The notes: a model not told the origin generated them from the sequence alone. 64,000 nucleotides of DNA from Bacteroidota bacterium (GCA_947460595.1 CANHGS010000013.1:28837-92836), one strand, 5' to 3'. Positions 35,555-43,913 are shown, counted from the stretch's first letter. Made by a program: numbers and translations.

Positions 35555-37009
35555 ATGACAAAAATAGCTGTAGCCAAAGGAGATGGAATAGGACCAGAAA
35601 TCATGGATGCCGTACTCGGCATCTTTGAAGCAGCCAAAGTACCACTTGAATATGAAGTGGTAGATATGGGTAAATGGGTTTTTGACAAAGGCTATAGCAA
35701 TGGAATGACTCCCGAAGCACAGGTAACCATTGAGTCTTTGGGTATTTTGTTTAAAGGTCCCATGGAAACACCAAAAGGAAAGGGTGTAAAAAGTGTGAAT
35801 GTAACCGCTAGAAAAACCTGGAATACCTATGCCAATAAACGCAGTTTCCAGACACTACATGGAGTAGATACCGTGTTTAGCAAGGCGGGTATTCCCATTG
35901 ACATTACCATTGTACGAGAAAATATTGAAGATACTTACGGTGGCATTGAGCATATGCTTACCCATGACGTAGCCTTGTGCAGAAGGTTTATTACTCGTCC
36001 AGGATCCTTGCAAGTGATCAAGTATGCATTTGAAATGGCCAAGAAAAAAGGCGCGCGTAGGATTACTTGTGGACACAAGTCCAATATCATGAAAATTACG
36101 GATGGTCTGTTTCTAGAAGTGTTTCATGAAGTAGCCAAAGACTATCCAGAGTTAAAAGCCGATGATATTATTGTAGATGATTTATGTATGAAATTGGTCT
36201 CAAGACCCGATTTGTTTGAAGTGGTGGTTTTAACCAATTTGCAGGGCGATATTGTTAGTGATCTTTGTGCCGGATTGGTGGGTGGATTGGGATTTGCCCC
36301 ATCAGCCAATATTGGAGATCATATTTCTATTTTTGAAGCCGTTCACGGAACCGCGCCAGATATTGCTGGTAAAAATATTGCCAACCCAACTGCTTTATTA
36401 TTGAGTGGGTTAGGTATGCTGCATCATTTAGGATTGATGGAAACATCGGCTATGATAGAAAACGCGCTACTATATACTTTGGAGAGCGGCGTTCATACAG
36501 GTGACTTTGGTGACAAGTCTACTCCATCTTTGAGTACTACCGAATTTGCCGCTGCTATCATTGGCAATTTTGGTAAATCACCAGTCAATAACCCCAAGCC
36601 AGCTATTGCCAACCATTATGTTACTCCAACCAACTTTAAATTGGAAAAAAACCCTATGTTAGAAAGCATCGAAATGGGTCAGGAAGAGATTGTTGGTGTG
36701 GACTTGTTTATAGAAAGTAACGAACAGCCAACCATTCTTGCTGAAAAAATGCTGAAACACACTTTAGATATCTTTAAATTGGTGACCATCAGTAATAGGG
36801 GTACCCAAGTCTGGCCCAAGGGTTCTGTATTTACCAACTTGGTAAACCAGTACCGTTGCCGTTTTGAAAGCATTGGAGATCTGCCTGTTACCCAGGTAGA
36901 TGTGTTGGAATTGTACAAAAGCGTGATGCAGGATTACAAGGTATGTTCTACAGAATTGTTAAACATGTGGGATGGCAAAAAGGCGTACAGTTTGGCCCAA
37001 GGTCAGTAA
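35555..37009 (+). CDS. icd: NADP-dependent isocitrate dehydrogenase, long (Thermus-like) form
   Basis: The 484-residue enzyme has the beta-decarboxylating dehydrogenase core: AVAKGDGIGPEI, KGPMETPKGKG, IDITIVRENIEDTYGGIEH (substrate loop), DDLCMKLVSRPDLFEVVVLTNLQGDIVSDL (metal-binding Asp) and EAVHGTAPDIAGKNIANP (cofactor loop). It converts isocitrate to 2-oxoglutarate and CO2 in the TCA cycle. An extra C-terminal domain of about 140 residues (from FKLEKNPMLE) sets it in the long class seen in Thermus and many Bacteroidota, compared with about 415 in E. coli. It is followed after 70 bp by the pyruvate dehydrogenase E2 gene. Confidence 0.93.
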   Translation: MTKIAVAKGDGIGPEIMDAVLGIFEAAKVPLEYEVVDMGKWVFDKGYSNGMTPEAQVTIESLGILFKGPMETPKGKGVKSVNVTARKTWNTYANKRSFQTLHGVDTVFSKAGIPIDITIVRENIEDTYGGIEHMLTHDVALCRRFITRPGSLQVIKYAFEMAKKKGARRITCGHKSNIMKITDGLFLEVFHEVAKDYPELKADDIIVDDLCMKLVSRPDLFEVVVLTNLQGDIVSDLCAGLVGGLGFAPSANIGDHISIFEAVHGTAPDIAGKNIANPTALLLSGLGMLHHLGLMETSAMIENALLYTLESGVHTGDFGDKSTPSLSTTEFAAAIIGNFGKSPVNNPKPAIANHYVTPTNFKLEKNPMLESIEMGQEEIVGVDLFIESNEQPTILAEKMLKHTLDIFKLVTISNRGTQVWPKGSVFTNLVNQYRCRFESIGDLPVTQVDVLELYKSVMQDYKVCSTELLNMWDGKKAYSLAQGQ

Positions 37010-37079
37010 GGGTCGTTTTTTTAGCATCATTCTTATTTTTAACGTAATTTCACGGCTCATTTAAAAGAGCAATCGAATT

Positions 37080-38738
37080 ATGGCTGAAGCGATATTAATG
37101 CCCAGGTTAAGTGATACCATGACGGAGGGCGTCATTGCCGCCTGGCACAAACAGGTAGGTGATGCAGTAAAAAAAGGTGATTTATTAGCTGAAATTGAAA
37201 CAGATAAAGCCACTATGGAGCTGGAAAGCTACCAAGAAGGTGTGTTGTTACATATAGGAACTGCCAAGGGTGGTAAACTACAAGTCAATGACTTATTGGC
37301 CATTCTAGGTTCTGCTGGAGAAGACATTTCAGCCTTGGTGGCACAACACGGCGGTGGTGCTGCTCCTGCTTCCATAACTGCTGATGAAGCTACGGCTCCA
37401 GCTCCAGTTGCTGCTCCAGCTCCTACAGCCCCAGCTACTGCAAGTATAGATTTAAACAATATGGAAGAAGTGGTATTGATGCCAAGGTTAAGTGATACCA
37501 TGACAGAGGGTGTGATTGCCGGCTGGCAAAAGCAAGTGGGAGATACTGTGAAGAAGGGTGAGGTATTAGCCGATATTGAGACCGATAAAGCCACCATGGA
37601 ACTAGAAAGTTACAAGGATGGTGTTTTGTTATACCAAGGAGCTAAAGCCGGAGAGAAAATTCTGGTGAATGATTTGCTTTGTATTATTGGCAAAGAAGGA
37701 ATGGATATTGCATCTATTGTTGCTGCAGCAAAAGCTGGTGTATCTGCTCCCGCAGCTACTACTGCTGCCGCTCCAGCTACTTCAGCCGCTCCAGTAGCTG
37801 CTCCTGTTGTTAGTCCAGCCCCGGTTGCTGCTGCACCAGCAGTGGTGAACGAGGGAAGAATTTTTGCATCGCCCTTGGCTAAAAAAATAGCTTCTGAAAA
37901 GGGCATTGATTTAAAATTTGTAATAGGTACTGGCGATAATGGAAGGATTACCAAATCTGATATTGATGCTTATACGCCTGCTGCAGCACCTGTAGCATCA
38001 GCACCTGCGGTCTCCGTAGCTACTGCAGCCCCTGTTGCTGCCGTTCCTGCTGGTGTGGTAAGTTTTGAAGACGTTCCTGTTTCTCAAATGCGTAAAGTAA
38101 TTGCGCGCAGATTGGGAGAGAGCCTATTCACTGCACCGCATTTCTATTTAACCATGAGCATTGATATGGACGCAGCTGTTGCAGCAAGAGCTAAAATCAA
38201 TGAAGTGGCCAAAACCAAAATCAGTTTCAATGATATGGTTTTGAAAGCAACCGCTCTTTCTCTGAAGCAACATCCTAAAGTAAATAGTAGCTGGTTGGGC
38301 GATACTATCCGTTATAACCACCACGTAAATATTGGCGTAGCAGTAGCTGTTGAAGACGGTTTACTGGTTCCAGTGGTACGTTTTGCTGATGGTAAATCAT
38401 TAAGCCAAATTGGTGCTGAAGTAAAAGACTTTGCACAAAAAGCAAAAGATAAAAAATTACAACCCGCTGATTGGGAAGGAAGCACTTTCACCATTTCTAA
38501 TTTGGGCATGTTTGGTATTGACCAGTTCACTGCCATTATCAATCCGCCAGACGCCTGCATCTTAGCAGTGGGTGGAATTGCACAAGTGCCAGTAGTGAAA
38601 AACGGCCAGGTGGTTCCAGGAAATGTGATGAAAGTAACGCTCAGTTGTGACCACCGAGTAGTTGACGGCGCAACGGGTTCTGCGTTCTTACAAACGCTGA
38701 AAAGCTTGCTGGAAGAGCCTCTTCGCATGTTAGTTTAA
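37080..38738 (+). CDS. Pyruvate dehydrogenase complex E2, dihydrolipoamide acetyltransferase
   Basis: The 552-residue E2 has two N-terminal lipoyl domains with lipoylated lysines K43 and K170 in ETDKATMELES and IETDKATMELES. They are separated by Ala/Pro-rich flexible linkers. A peripheral subunit-binding domain follows (FASPLAKKIASEKGIDL, about 263-300), then a second linker and the acetyltransferase domain ending in the catalytic SCDHRVVDGATGSAFL. It transfers acetyl groups from E1 to CoA and forms the core of the complex. The substrate could be pyruvate or another 2-oxoacid, but two lipoyl domains and the local sequence fit PDH. It lies downstream of icd, probably in the same operon. Confidence 0.93.
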   Translation: MAEAILMPRLSDTMTEGVIAAWHKQVGDAVKKGDLLAEIETDKATMELESYQEGVLLHIGTAKGGKLQVNDLLAILGSAGEDISALVAQHGGGAAPASITADEATAPAPVAAPAPTAPATASIDLNNMEEVVLMPRLSDTMTEGVIAGWQKQVGDTVKKGEVLADIETDKATMELESYKDGVLLYQGAKAGEKILVNDLLCIIGKEGMDIASIVAAAKAGVSAPAATTAAAPATSAAPVAAPVVSPAPVAAAPAVVNEGRIFASPLAKKIASEKGIDLKFVIGTGDNGRITKSDIDAYTPAAAPVASAPAVSVATAAPVAAVPAGVVSFEDVPVSQMRKVIARRLGESLFTAPHFYLTMSIDMDAAVAARAKINEVAKTKISFNDMVLKATALSLKQHPKVNSSWLGDTIRYNHHVNIGVAVAVEDGLLVPVVRFADGKSLSQIGAEVKDFAQKAKDKKLQPADWEGSTFTISNLGMFGIDQFTAIINPPDACILAVGGIAQVPVVKNGQVVPGNVMKVTLSCDHRVVDGATGSAFLQTLKSLLEEPLRMLV

Positions 38739-38850
38739 TTCTTCACTGAAAAGCTTTTTGTTTTGAGGGGGGGGTAATTAACGGAGATGATTTAGTGAAA
38801 AGCGAAGAGTGAAGAGTGAAGAATGGACGGTGATCTCAGTAAACGAGTTT

Positions 38851-38869
38851 ACCTAAGCTGCGCTTAGGT
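38851..38869. repeat. Conserved palindrome with 3-nt loop, copy A
   Basis: ACCTAAGC (38851-38858) pairs with GCTTAGGT (38862-38869) around TGC. The core and its flanks (ATCTCAGTAA on one side and AAAAGACAAA on the other) recur almost unchanged, inverted, at 43881-43930. It is probably the signature of the repeat family. Confidence 0.8.
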
Positions 38870-38898
38870 TTTAATAAAAGACAAAGATCTTCCTAAAG

Positions 38899-38927
38899 AG
38901 AAACCCTTGGCAGCGCCAAGGGTTTCT
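38899..38927. repeat. Variable 13-bp hairpin, copy A
   Basis: AGAAACCCTTGGC (38899-38911) pairs with GCCAAGGGTTTCT (38915-38927) around AGC. There is no T-run after it, so it is not a normal intrinsic terminator. The equivalent site in copy B is also a long hairpin with a 3-nt loop but a different stem sequence. Confidence 0.8.
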
Positions 38928-39068
38928 TGATTTAATAGTAGTTTAAATTGGTTAGTTTTTTTAGGACTGTTGAGACTATTTTATGAACCTAGGACTGCGA
39001 ATTTTTTTAAACAAGGAAACTAGTGAGTAAGCTGCTACACTTTCTTCACTCTTCACTCTTCACTTTCT

Positions 39069-41480
39069 TCACTCAATATCGCATCCAATTGGTGCACCCG
39101 GAGCAATAGCTTTAGGCGTAGGTAATACCATATCTTTTGGCTTATTAATGCGCTCAACCGTGTAAGCATAATGCGGAGCTAGAGCTGGGTTTGTTTTTTC
39201 TTGTGCGGCAGCATAAGATTTTAGTGATTGCAATCTACTATAGCAAATGGCTTTTACCTGAAATCCGGCGTTTTCATTTTGGCTAAGATTGATTAACCAA
39301 CTCAAGACCAATTGTTGGGTTTGCAATTGAACTTGTTGTTTCAAACCCTTTTCCATTGGTGCTTTCCAGGTTTTTTGAATAATGGCATCTAGTACATCGT
39401 CCCATCCTGCGGTTCCAGCTTGTGCTTTGAATTGAACCAGTCTATTGGCCCTATCTGTGTTGAATAAAAAGCCCAACTCAAAATGGGTTAAAGCTTCAGC
39501 CGCAGCCAAAGGGTCAAAGCTCATGCCTGTTCTTTTCTGAAATAATTCACCAATACCATAGTACATAGGCGGTCTTGGTGGAATCAGTTTAATAATTCTA
39601 TCAGAGAGGGTAAGGGTTTCAGGAGACAAACAATCCAATGCCGCATTTAGTGCTTTCTCTTGAATGGCCTTAGAGAGGATCTCTGGTTGTTGTTGGTTAT
39701 CTCCTCTAACTGCGTAACTATAGTTCATTCCCCCAATCAATTTGCAATTGGCTTCTAATTGGTACTGGTGTGCATTGTACAAGGGAACCAACACGTCTTC
39801 TAATTTGGCAAAAGGCGTATTGGGTGCAATGGCATTTTCTGAAAAATGCTCCAAAGCTTTTTTACGCACGGCCAATACTTGTTTTAAACCATCGCTGGCG
39901 TCTTTGCCATTATCCCAAAGGTGCGCATAGGGGTGCATGCCGCCAGCGGCCCTGGCATCCATATCAGCAATAAATAAAACCCCGTTTTTGGTATTTTCTT
40001 CCAACATGCTATTCAAAGCCATGTTTTCATTGGTTCCTGGTGCAAAATCGGAGTAGCCGAACTGAATGGCGCGTTTGTCCCAAAGTCCAATTTCATTGGT
40101 ATAGATTTGAGAAAAATCTATCTGACCAGCGCTATTCAAACTTAGGTTTGGATGAGGATAATCCATCACCGAAGCACGGTCATTAAAGCTTGAAGCATAG
40201 TTATGTTGTAAGCCCAAGGTATGCCCCACTTCATGAGCAGCTAATTGACGTAAACGTTGTAATGCCGCATTTTTCATGGTTTCTGAAACGGGTTTGCCCG
40301 TTTCAAAAGGAGACAATAGCCCAGTGAAAATGAGGTAGTCCTGCCTAACGCGCAATGAGCCAAGGGTTACCTGTCCTTTGATAATTTCTCCAGTACGAGG
40401 GTCTGTTACAGTTGCCCCATAACTCCATCCCCGGGTAGAACGGTGTACCCAATTGATAATATTGTAACGAATATCCATGGGGTCTGCTGAATCTGGTAAA
40501 ACCTTTACAATAAATGCATCTTTATATCCTGCCGCTTCATAAGCCTGGTTCCACCAACGAGCCCCATCTAAAAGGGCTGACCTAATTGGTTCTGGTGTGC
40601 CATTGTCTAGATAATAAATGATGGGCTTTACGGGCTCACTAATAGCCGCTTGTGGGTTCTTCTTTTGTAAACGATGTCTACTAATAAACATTTTTTCTAT
40701 GGGTTCTGTAAACGGGCTGGCATAGTCAAAATAACTGATGCCAAAATAACCGCTTCTAATATCGTATTTGCGGGGTTGGTATTGATTATCCGGCAGTTGT
40801 ACAAAACTATGGTGTAAGCGTAAGCTAATGGCTTCAGAAGAGGGGGTAACACTGCTTACAAATCTACCTGCGTCACTTCCCCCTGTGAAACTGACTGTTG
40901 CTTCAAATTCAGAATTGAGTGGAAAGTTCTTGGTTCCTGGTAAATAGATGGCCGATCTGGCTTCATTATAGGCGTAAGATCCTTGTTTCATGTTTCTAAG
41001 CTTATCGGCTACACCATGGGCATCTCTAGTGAGAAATGCAGTTGCGTCTACTAATATTTTACCGGCTTCTTCCTCTTCAATGCTAAAATTACCAATGGTA
41101 GATTGGGCAAAGGACTGCCTTACTGCCCTTTGTTCATTGGTATTGCTGGTATTAGCCCTAAAATCATAATTGGGTTGAATCAGGAATAATTTTTTTCCAA
41201 CTTTGTTAAAAAAAACTATCCGGCTATCCCCAATTTGACCCCTATCAAGTCCAATATCGTTAGAGCCCAGTCCGGCAGGCATGGTATTCACATAAAGAAA
41301 TTCCTGGTCTAATTTGTCTACTTCTAACCAGATTTTTCCTGAAGAGGCGTCCCACCAAAAATTAAAATAGCCCTCCATTTTTTTCATGTTTTTTGTTTTC
41401 TCTGCAATCTTTCCAGTTGATTGAGCAGTTGCAACAAAAAAGCTGATGCAGAGCAAAAAGCTAGTAATAATTTTAATCAT
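39069..41480 (-). CDS. Secreted zinc metalloprotease (DUF5117/DUF4953 type)
   Basis: The 803-residue protein has a signal peptide (SFLLCISFFVATAQ), a long N-terminal domain of the DUF5117 kind (GYFNFWWDASSGKIWLEVD, DIGLDRGQIGDSRIVFF), and a metzincin-like catalytic region with HEVGHTLGLQHN near residue 414, the extended HExxHxxGxxH zinc site. The C-terminal part is helical (DUF4953-like). Such proteins are frequent in Bacteroidota and are presumed periplasmic proteases of unknown target. The last Glu codon and the TGA stop lie inside the GAGTGAAGA array of repeat copy A, so the present C-terminus (IGCDIE) may have been set by repeat insertion or expansion. Confidence 0.88.
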   Translation of the reverse strand: MIKIITSFLLCISFFVATAQSTGKIAEKTKNMKKMEGYFNFWWDASSGKIWLEVDKLDQEFLYVNTMPAGLGSNDIGLDRGQIGDSRIVFFNKVGKKLFLIQPNYDFRANTSNTNEQRAVRQSFAQSTIGNFSIEEEEAGKILVDATAFLTRDAHGVADKLRNMKQGSYAYNEARSAIYLPGTKNFPLNSEFEATVSFTGGSDAGRFVSSVTPSSEAISLRLHHSFVQLPDNQYQPRKYDIRSGYFGISYFDYASPFTEPIEKMFISRHRLQKKNPQAAISEPVKPIIYYLDNGTPEPIRSALLDGARWWNQAYEAAGYKDAFIVKVLPDSADPMDIRYNIINWVHRSTRGWSYGATVTDPRTGEIIKGQVTLGSLRVRQDYLIFTGLLSPFETGKPVSETMKNAALQRLRQLAAHEVGHTLGLQHNYASSFNDRASVMDYPHPNLSLNSAGQIDFSQIYTNEIGLWDKRAIQFGYSDFAPGTNENMALNSMLEENTKNGVLFIADMDARAAGGMHPYAHLWDNGKDASDGLKQVLAVRKKALEHFSENAIAPNTPFAKLEDVLVPLYNAHQYQLEANCKLIGGMNYSYAVRGDNQQQPEILSKAIQEKALNAALDCLSPETLTLSDRIIKLIPPRPPMYYGIGELFQKRTGMSFDPLAAAEALTHFELGFLFNTDRANRLVQFKAQAGTAGWDDVLDAIIQKTWKAPMEKGLKQQVQLQTQQLVLSWLINLSQNENAGFQVKAICYSRLQSLKSYAAAQEKTNPALAPHYAYTVERINKPKDMVLPTPKAIAPGAPIGCDIE

Positions 41481-41510
41481 GATGTTTGAATCTTGAAGGT
41501 GAATGCTAAT

Positions 41511-41557
41511 AAATAAAAAAACTCCTGCAATGCATCATAGAGAAACATGGCAGGAGT
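41511..41557 (-). terminator. Rho-independent terminator after the histone-like gene
   Basis: ACTCCTGCAATG (41521-41532) pairs with CATGGCAGGAGT (41546-41557) with one mismatch and a 13-nt loop. On the minus strand the stem is followed by TTTTTTATTT. It lies 25 bp past the stop of the Lys/Ala-rich gene. Confidence 0.85.
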
Positions 41558-41582
41558 AATATGATTTTTGTTAGTGCTAAAA

Positions 41583-42209
41583 TTATTCTGCAGTTGGAGT
41601 TGTTTCAGCAGCTGGTGTTGCTTCTACAACTGGAGCAAATAATTCCACAACAACTGGAGTTGGTGCTGGAGTAGGTGCTACCACTTTTTTAACTGCCTTT
41701 TTCTTTTTAGGGGCAGCCTTCTTAGCTGGTGCTGGTGCGGGTTTTGGGGCAACTACTTTTTTAGGAGCTACTTTTTTAGGAGCCGCTTTCTTTGCAGGAG
41801 CTACTTTTTTTGCTACCGCTTTTTTTGCAGGGGCTACTTTTTTTGCTACCACTTTTTTAGCAGGAGCCGCTTTTTTTACTGCTGCTTTTTTTACCGCTTT
41901 TTTCACTGCTGTTTTTTTAGCAGGAGCAACTTTTTTTGCTACTTTTTTGGGAGCTGCTTTTTTTGCTACTTTTTTGGGAGCAACTTTTTTTGCTACTTTT
42001 TTAGGAGTAACTTTTTTTGCTGCTTTTTTAGGAGCTGCTTTTTTTGCTACTTTTTTAGGAGCAACTTTTTTTACTGCTTTTTTAGGAGCTGCTTTCTTGG
42101 CTGCTTTTTTAGGGGCTGCTTTTTTAGCAGGAGCCGCTTTCTTTGCAGGAGCTGCTTTCTTTGCAGGAGCTGCTTTTTTTGCTACCTTTTTTTTACTTGC
42201 TTTTGCCAT
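41583..42209 (-). CDS. Histone H1-like Lys/Ala/Pro-rich repeat protein
   Basis: The 208-residue protein consists almost wholly of short repeats such as KKAAPAKKAAPKK and PKKVAKKV, with about one third Lys and many Ala, Val and Pro. This is the composition of histone H1 C-terminal tails and of bacterial H1-like proteins (chlamydial Hc2, AlgP, BpH1), which bind and condense DNA. The last 30 residues are non-basic (PTPVVVELFAPVVEATPAAE). The DNA is a tandem array of near-identical units of about 33-39 bp, prone to slippage, so length may vary between strains. A strong terminator follows. A structural chromatin role is inferred from composition. Confidence 0.85.
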   Translation of the reverse strand: MAKASKKKVAKKAAPAKKAAPAKKAAPAKKAAPKKAAKKAAPKKAVKKVAPKKVAKKAAPKKAAKKVTPKKVAKKVAPKKVAKKAAPKKVAKKVAPAKKTAVKKAVKKAAVKKAAPAKKVVAKKVAPAKKAVAKKVAPAKKAAPKKVAPKKVVAPKPAPAPAKKAAPKKKKAVKKVVAPTPAPTPVVVELFAPVVEATPAAETTPTAE

Positions 42210-42336
42210 GATGGTATTAGTTTGTGTGATTGTTTTTTAAACTAATACGTAAGTTAAAAAATTTATTCAATATATCCTGTAAATTCATGTGTAAGATTAT
42301 TTAGGATTTCTAATAATATCCTATAAAATTTGAAAT

Positions 42337-42696
42337 ATGAAAAAAACAGTGGTCATTGGGGCTTCGGAAAACCCAGAACGATACAGTTATTTGGCGGTGG
42401 AAAAACTAAAAAAATACGGGCATCCCATTGTTGCTCTTGGTAGAAAATCAGGGCAAATTGGAGACACGGAAATTTTGATTGGAAAACCTACAATTGATCA
42501 AGTGGATACGGTAACGCTCTATATTAATCCAGCATTTCAGCTTCAAATGGAAGATTATATCCTTTCTTTAAAACCAGCCAGAATTATATTTAATCCCGGT
42601 ACTGAAAACGCTGATTTTGAGAAAAAAGCAGGCTCCCTTGGTATTGAAACCCAGGAAGCCTGTACATTGGTTTTATTAGGTACCGGTCAATACTAA
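42337..42696 (+). CDS. CoA-binding domain protein (YccU-like)
   Basis: A 119-residue single-domain Rossmann-like protein begins KKTVVIGASENPERYSYLAVEKLKKYGHPIVALG and contains NPAFQLQMEDYILSLKPARIIFNPGTEN. The GAS-xx-P-xRYS motif is the CoA/nucleotide-binding loop of the CoA_binding_2 family (E. coli YccU, Thermus TTHA1899). The exact role is unknown; CoA or acyl-CoA binding is inferred from related structures. Length is slightly under the usual 130-140. Its stop overlaps the convergent reductase stop by 4 bp (CTAA). Confidence 0.88.
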   Translation: MKKTVVIGASENPERYSYLAVEKLKKYGHPIVALGRKSGQIGDTEILIGKPTIDQVDTVTLYINPAFQLQMEDYILSLKPARIIFNPGTENADFEKKAGSLGIETQEACTLVLLGTGQY

Positions 42697-43421
42697 CCGT
42701 ACAATTCTAAGTGAATAGCTTTCTTGTCATAACCCATGGCAAGGATGCGTTGTTTGGCCTCGTCCACCATGTTTTTCCATCCGCAGAGATAGAAATTAGC
42801 AGGGCGATTTCCATTTTCGGTTAAAGACTCATAAACAGCGTGAACGTAACCCATATGAGTTCCGGCAGGCACTTCTGTTTCTCTTGAATAGCATGGGTGG
42901 AACTGAATATGTGGATGTGCCGCCTGTAAATTTTTGAGTTCATTGATGTACAAACCATCTGCAAAATGCCTACAACCAAAAACTAAGTGTACATTTTGAT
43001 AGGCAAGGTTATGTTTGGTGATATGGTGTACCATGGATCTAAATGGAGCAATTCCTGTTCCTGTGCAAATCAAAACCAGGTCTTTCTCTGTGTCTTCAGG
43101 AAGTGTAAACTTGCCTTGTGGTCCGCGTAAAAGAATTTCAGTTCCTATACTTACTTCATTAAAAAGATAGGTTGTTCCAAGACCACCTTCTAGCAATACA
43201 ATTACCAGTTCAAACACATTAGTGCCGTCGGGTGCAGAAGCAATGGAATAACTTCTCCAACGCTTATTTTTCTGTTCGTGAATGGGTAAATCTAAGGTTA
43301 CAAACTGACCTGGTTCAAAAGAAAATTCCGTTATTTCCGGAACTTGAATCCAAAATCTGCGGGTTGAACTGGTTTCGTCTTCAATTTTGATTACCGTACC
43401 AGTGCGCCAAGGTTCCAACAT
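42693..43421 (-). CDS. FAD-dependent ferredoxin/flavodoxin-NADP reductase-like oxidoreductase
   Basis: The 242-residue protein has an FAD-binding barrel (FEPGQFVTLDLP, RWRSYSIASAP, the RxYS motif; GGLGTTYLFN) and an NAD(P)-binding domain (LICTGTGIAPFRSMVHH, HLVFGCRHFADGLY, NFYLCGWKNMVDEAKQ). There is no 2Fe-2S domain. It fits the ferredoxin-NADP reductase superfamily of small single-electron transfer enzymes. The partner is unknown; no ferredoxin gene is adjacent. The start ATG at 43421 places the first barrel strand (GTVIKIEDETSSTRRFWIQ) at residue 8, as usual for the family. Upstream lies repeat copy B. Confidence 0.88.
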   Translation of the reverse strand: MLEPWRTGTVIKIEDETSSTRRFWIQVPEITEFSFEPGQFVTLDLPIHEQKNKRWRSYSIASAPDGTNVFELVIVLLEGGLGTTYLFNEVSIGTEILLRGPQGKFTLPEDTEKDLVLICTGTGIAPFRSMVHHITKHNLAYQNVHLVFGCRHFADGLYINELKNLQAAHPHIQFHPCYSRETEVPAGTHMGYVHAVYESLTENGNRPANFYLCGWKNMVDEAKQRILAMGYDKKAIHLELYG

Positions 43422-43500
43422 ACTTACGAGTTTAGAAATTAAAGTTAACTAGATTGATTAATAGAGTTTAAAAATTATGCGCAAACGATAGCATAAACTT

Positions 43501-43682
43501 AGTGAAGAGATAGGAGTGAAGAGTGAAGAGTGAAGAGTGAAGAGTGGGGGGGAAGAAGAAAGTGAAGAGATAAGAGTGAAGAGTGAAGAGTTGGGGGAAG
43601 AAGAAAGTGAAGAGATAAAAGTGAAGAGTGAAGAACGGAAGAAGAAAGAGAAGAAATAAGAGCGAAAGGGGGGGTAAGAAGG
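43501..43682. repeat. Higher-order GAAGAGT tandem array with four shrinking units
   Basis: Four units start at 43501, 43561, 43606 and 43647 and are about 60, 45, 41 and 36 bp long. Each has AGTGAAGAGATA-like opening, several GTGAAGA heptamers, a G-run or degenerate equivalent, and GAAGAAGAA. Unit length falls and divergence rises rightwards, which looks like ordered decay. Confidence 0.8.
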
Positions 43683-43831
43683 AAATGAAATAATTTAAAA
43701 CTAAATATTTAGTTTTAAAAAGAATCCCTAAAAAAAACCTTCAATTTTCTCTGTTTACATAGCTTTTAAATAGTCAACAGTAAACAGTATCTAAGTTTAG
43801 ACAAAAGCTCCCTCAAACACATACCCTATAA

Positions 43832-43868
43832 ATGTAGAATCCCTAGGCTAGGCCTAGGGATTCTACAT
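43832..43868. repeat. Variable 17-bp hairpin, copy B
   Basis: ATGTAGAATCCCTAGGC (43832-43848) pairs perfectly with GCCTAGGGATTCTACAT (43852-43868) around a 3-nt loop TAG. There is no flanking T-run suited to a terminator. It occupies the position of the 13-bp hairpin in copy A. Confidence 0.85.
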
Positions 43869-43892
43869 ATGAAATTTTTTGTCTTTTACTAA

Positions 43893-43913
43893 AACCTAAG
43901 CGCAGCTTAGGTT
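43893..43913. repeat. Conserved palindrome with 3-nt loop, copy B
   Basis: AACCTAAGC (43893-43901) pairs with GCTTAGGTT (43905-43913) around GCA, the complement of the TGC loop in copy A. Flanking boxes match copy A in reverse orientation. Confidence 0.82.

Larger units (their letters stand above)
38767..39074 (+). repeat. Composite interspersed repeat, copy A (GAAGAGT arrays, palindrome, variable hairpin)
   Basis: The order is: an 8-G run (38767-38774); TTTAGTGAA and a short GTGAAGA array (38795-38824); ATCTCAGTAAACGAG; palindrome ACCTAAGC-TGC-GCTTAGGT (38851-38869); AAAAGACAAA (38876-38885); a 13-bp hairpin with loop AGC (38899-38927); an AT-rich spacer; and a CTTCACT array (39040-39074). 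The same order, reversed, occurs at 43502-43970. This covers the whole 330-bp gap between E2 and the metalloprotease. The right array runs into the metalloprotease stop codon. Confidence 0.85.

Noticed and set aside
38899..38927. Intrinsic terminator for the E2 or metalloprotease gene
   Set aside because: The stem is strong but no T-run follows on either strand, and the same structure recurs in the other repeat copy where it follows no gene end.
41947..42240. Phe/Ala-rich repeat frame antisense to the histone-like gene
   Set aside because: It is the direct complement of the Lys/Ala repeat array; the minus-strand gene has a better composition and a terminator.
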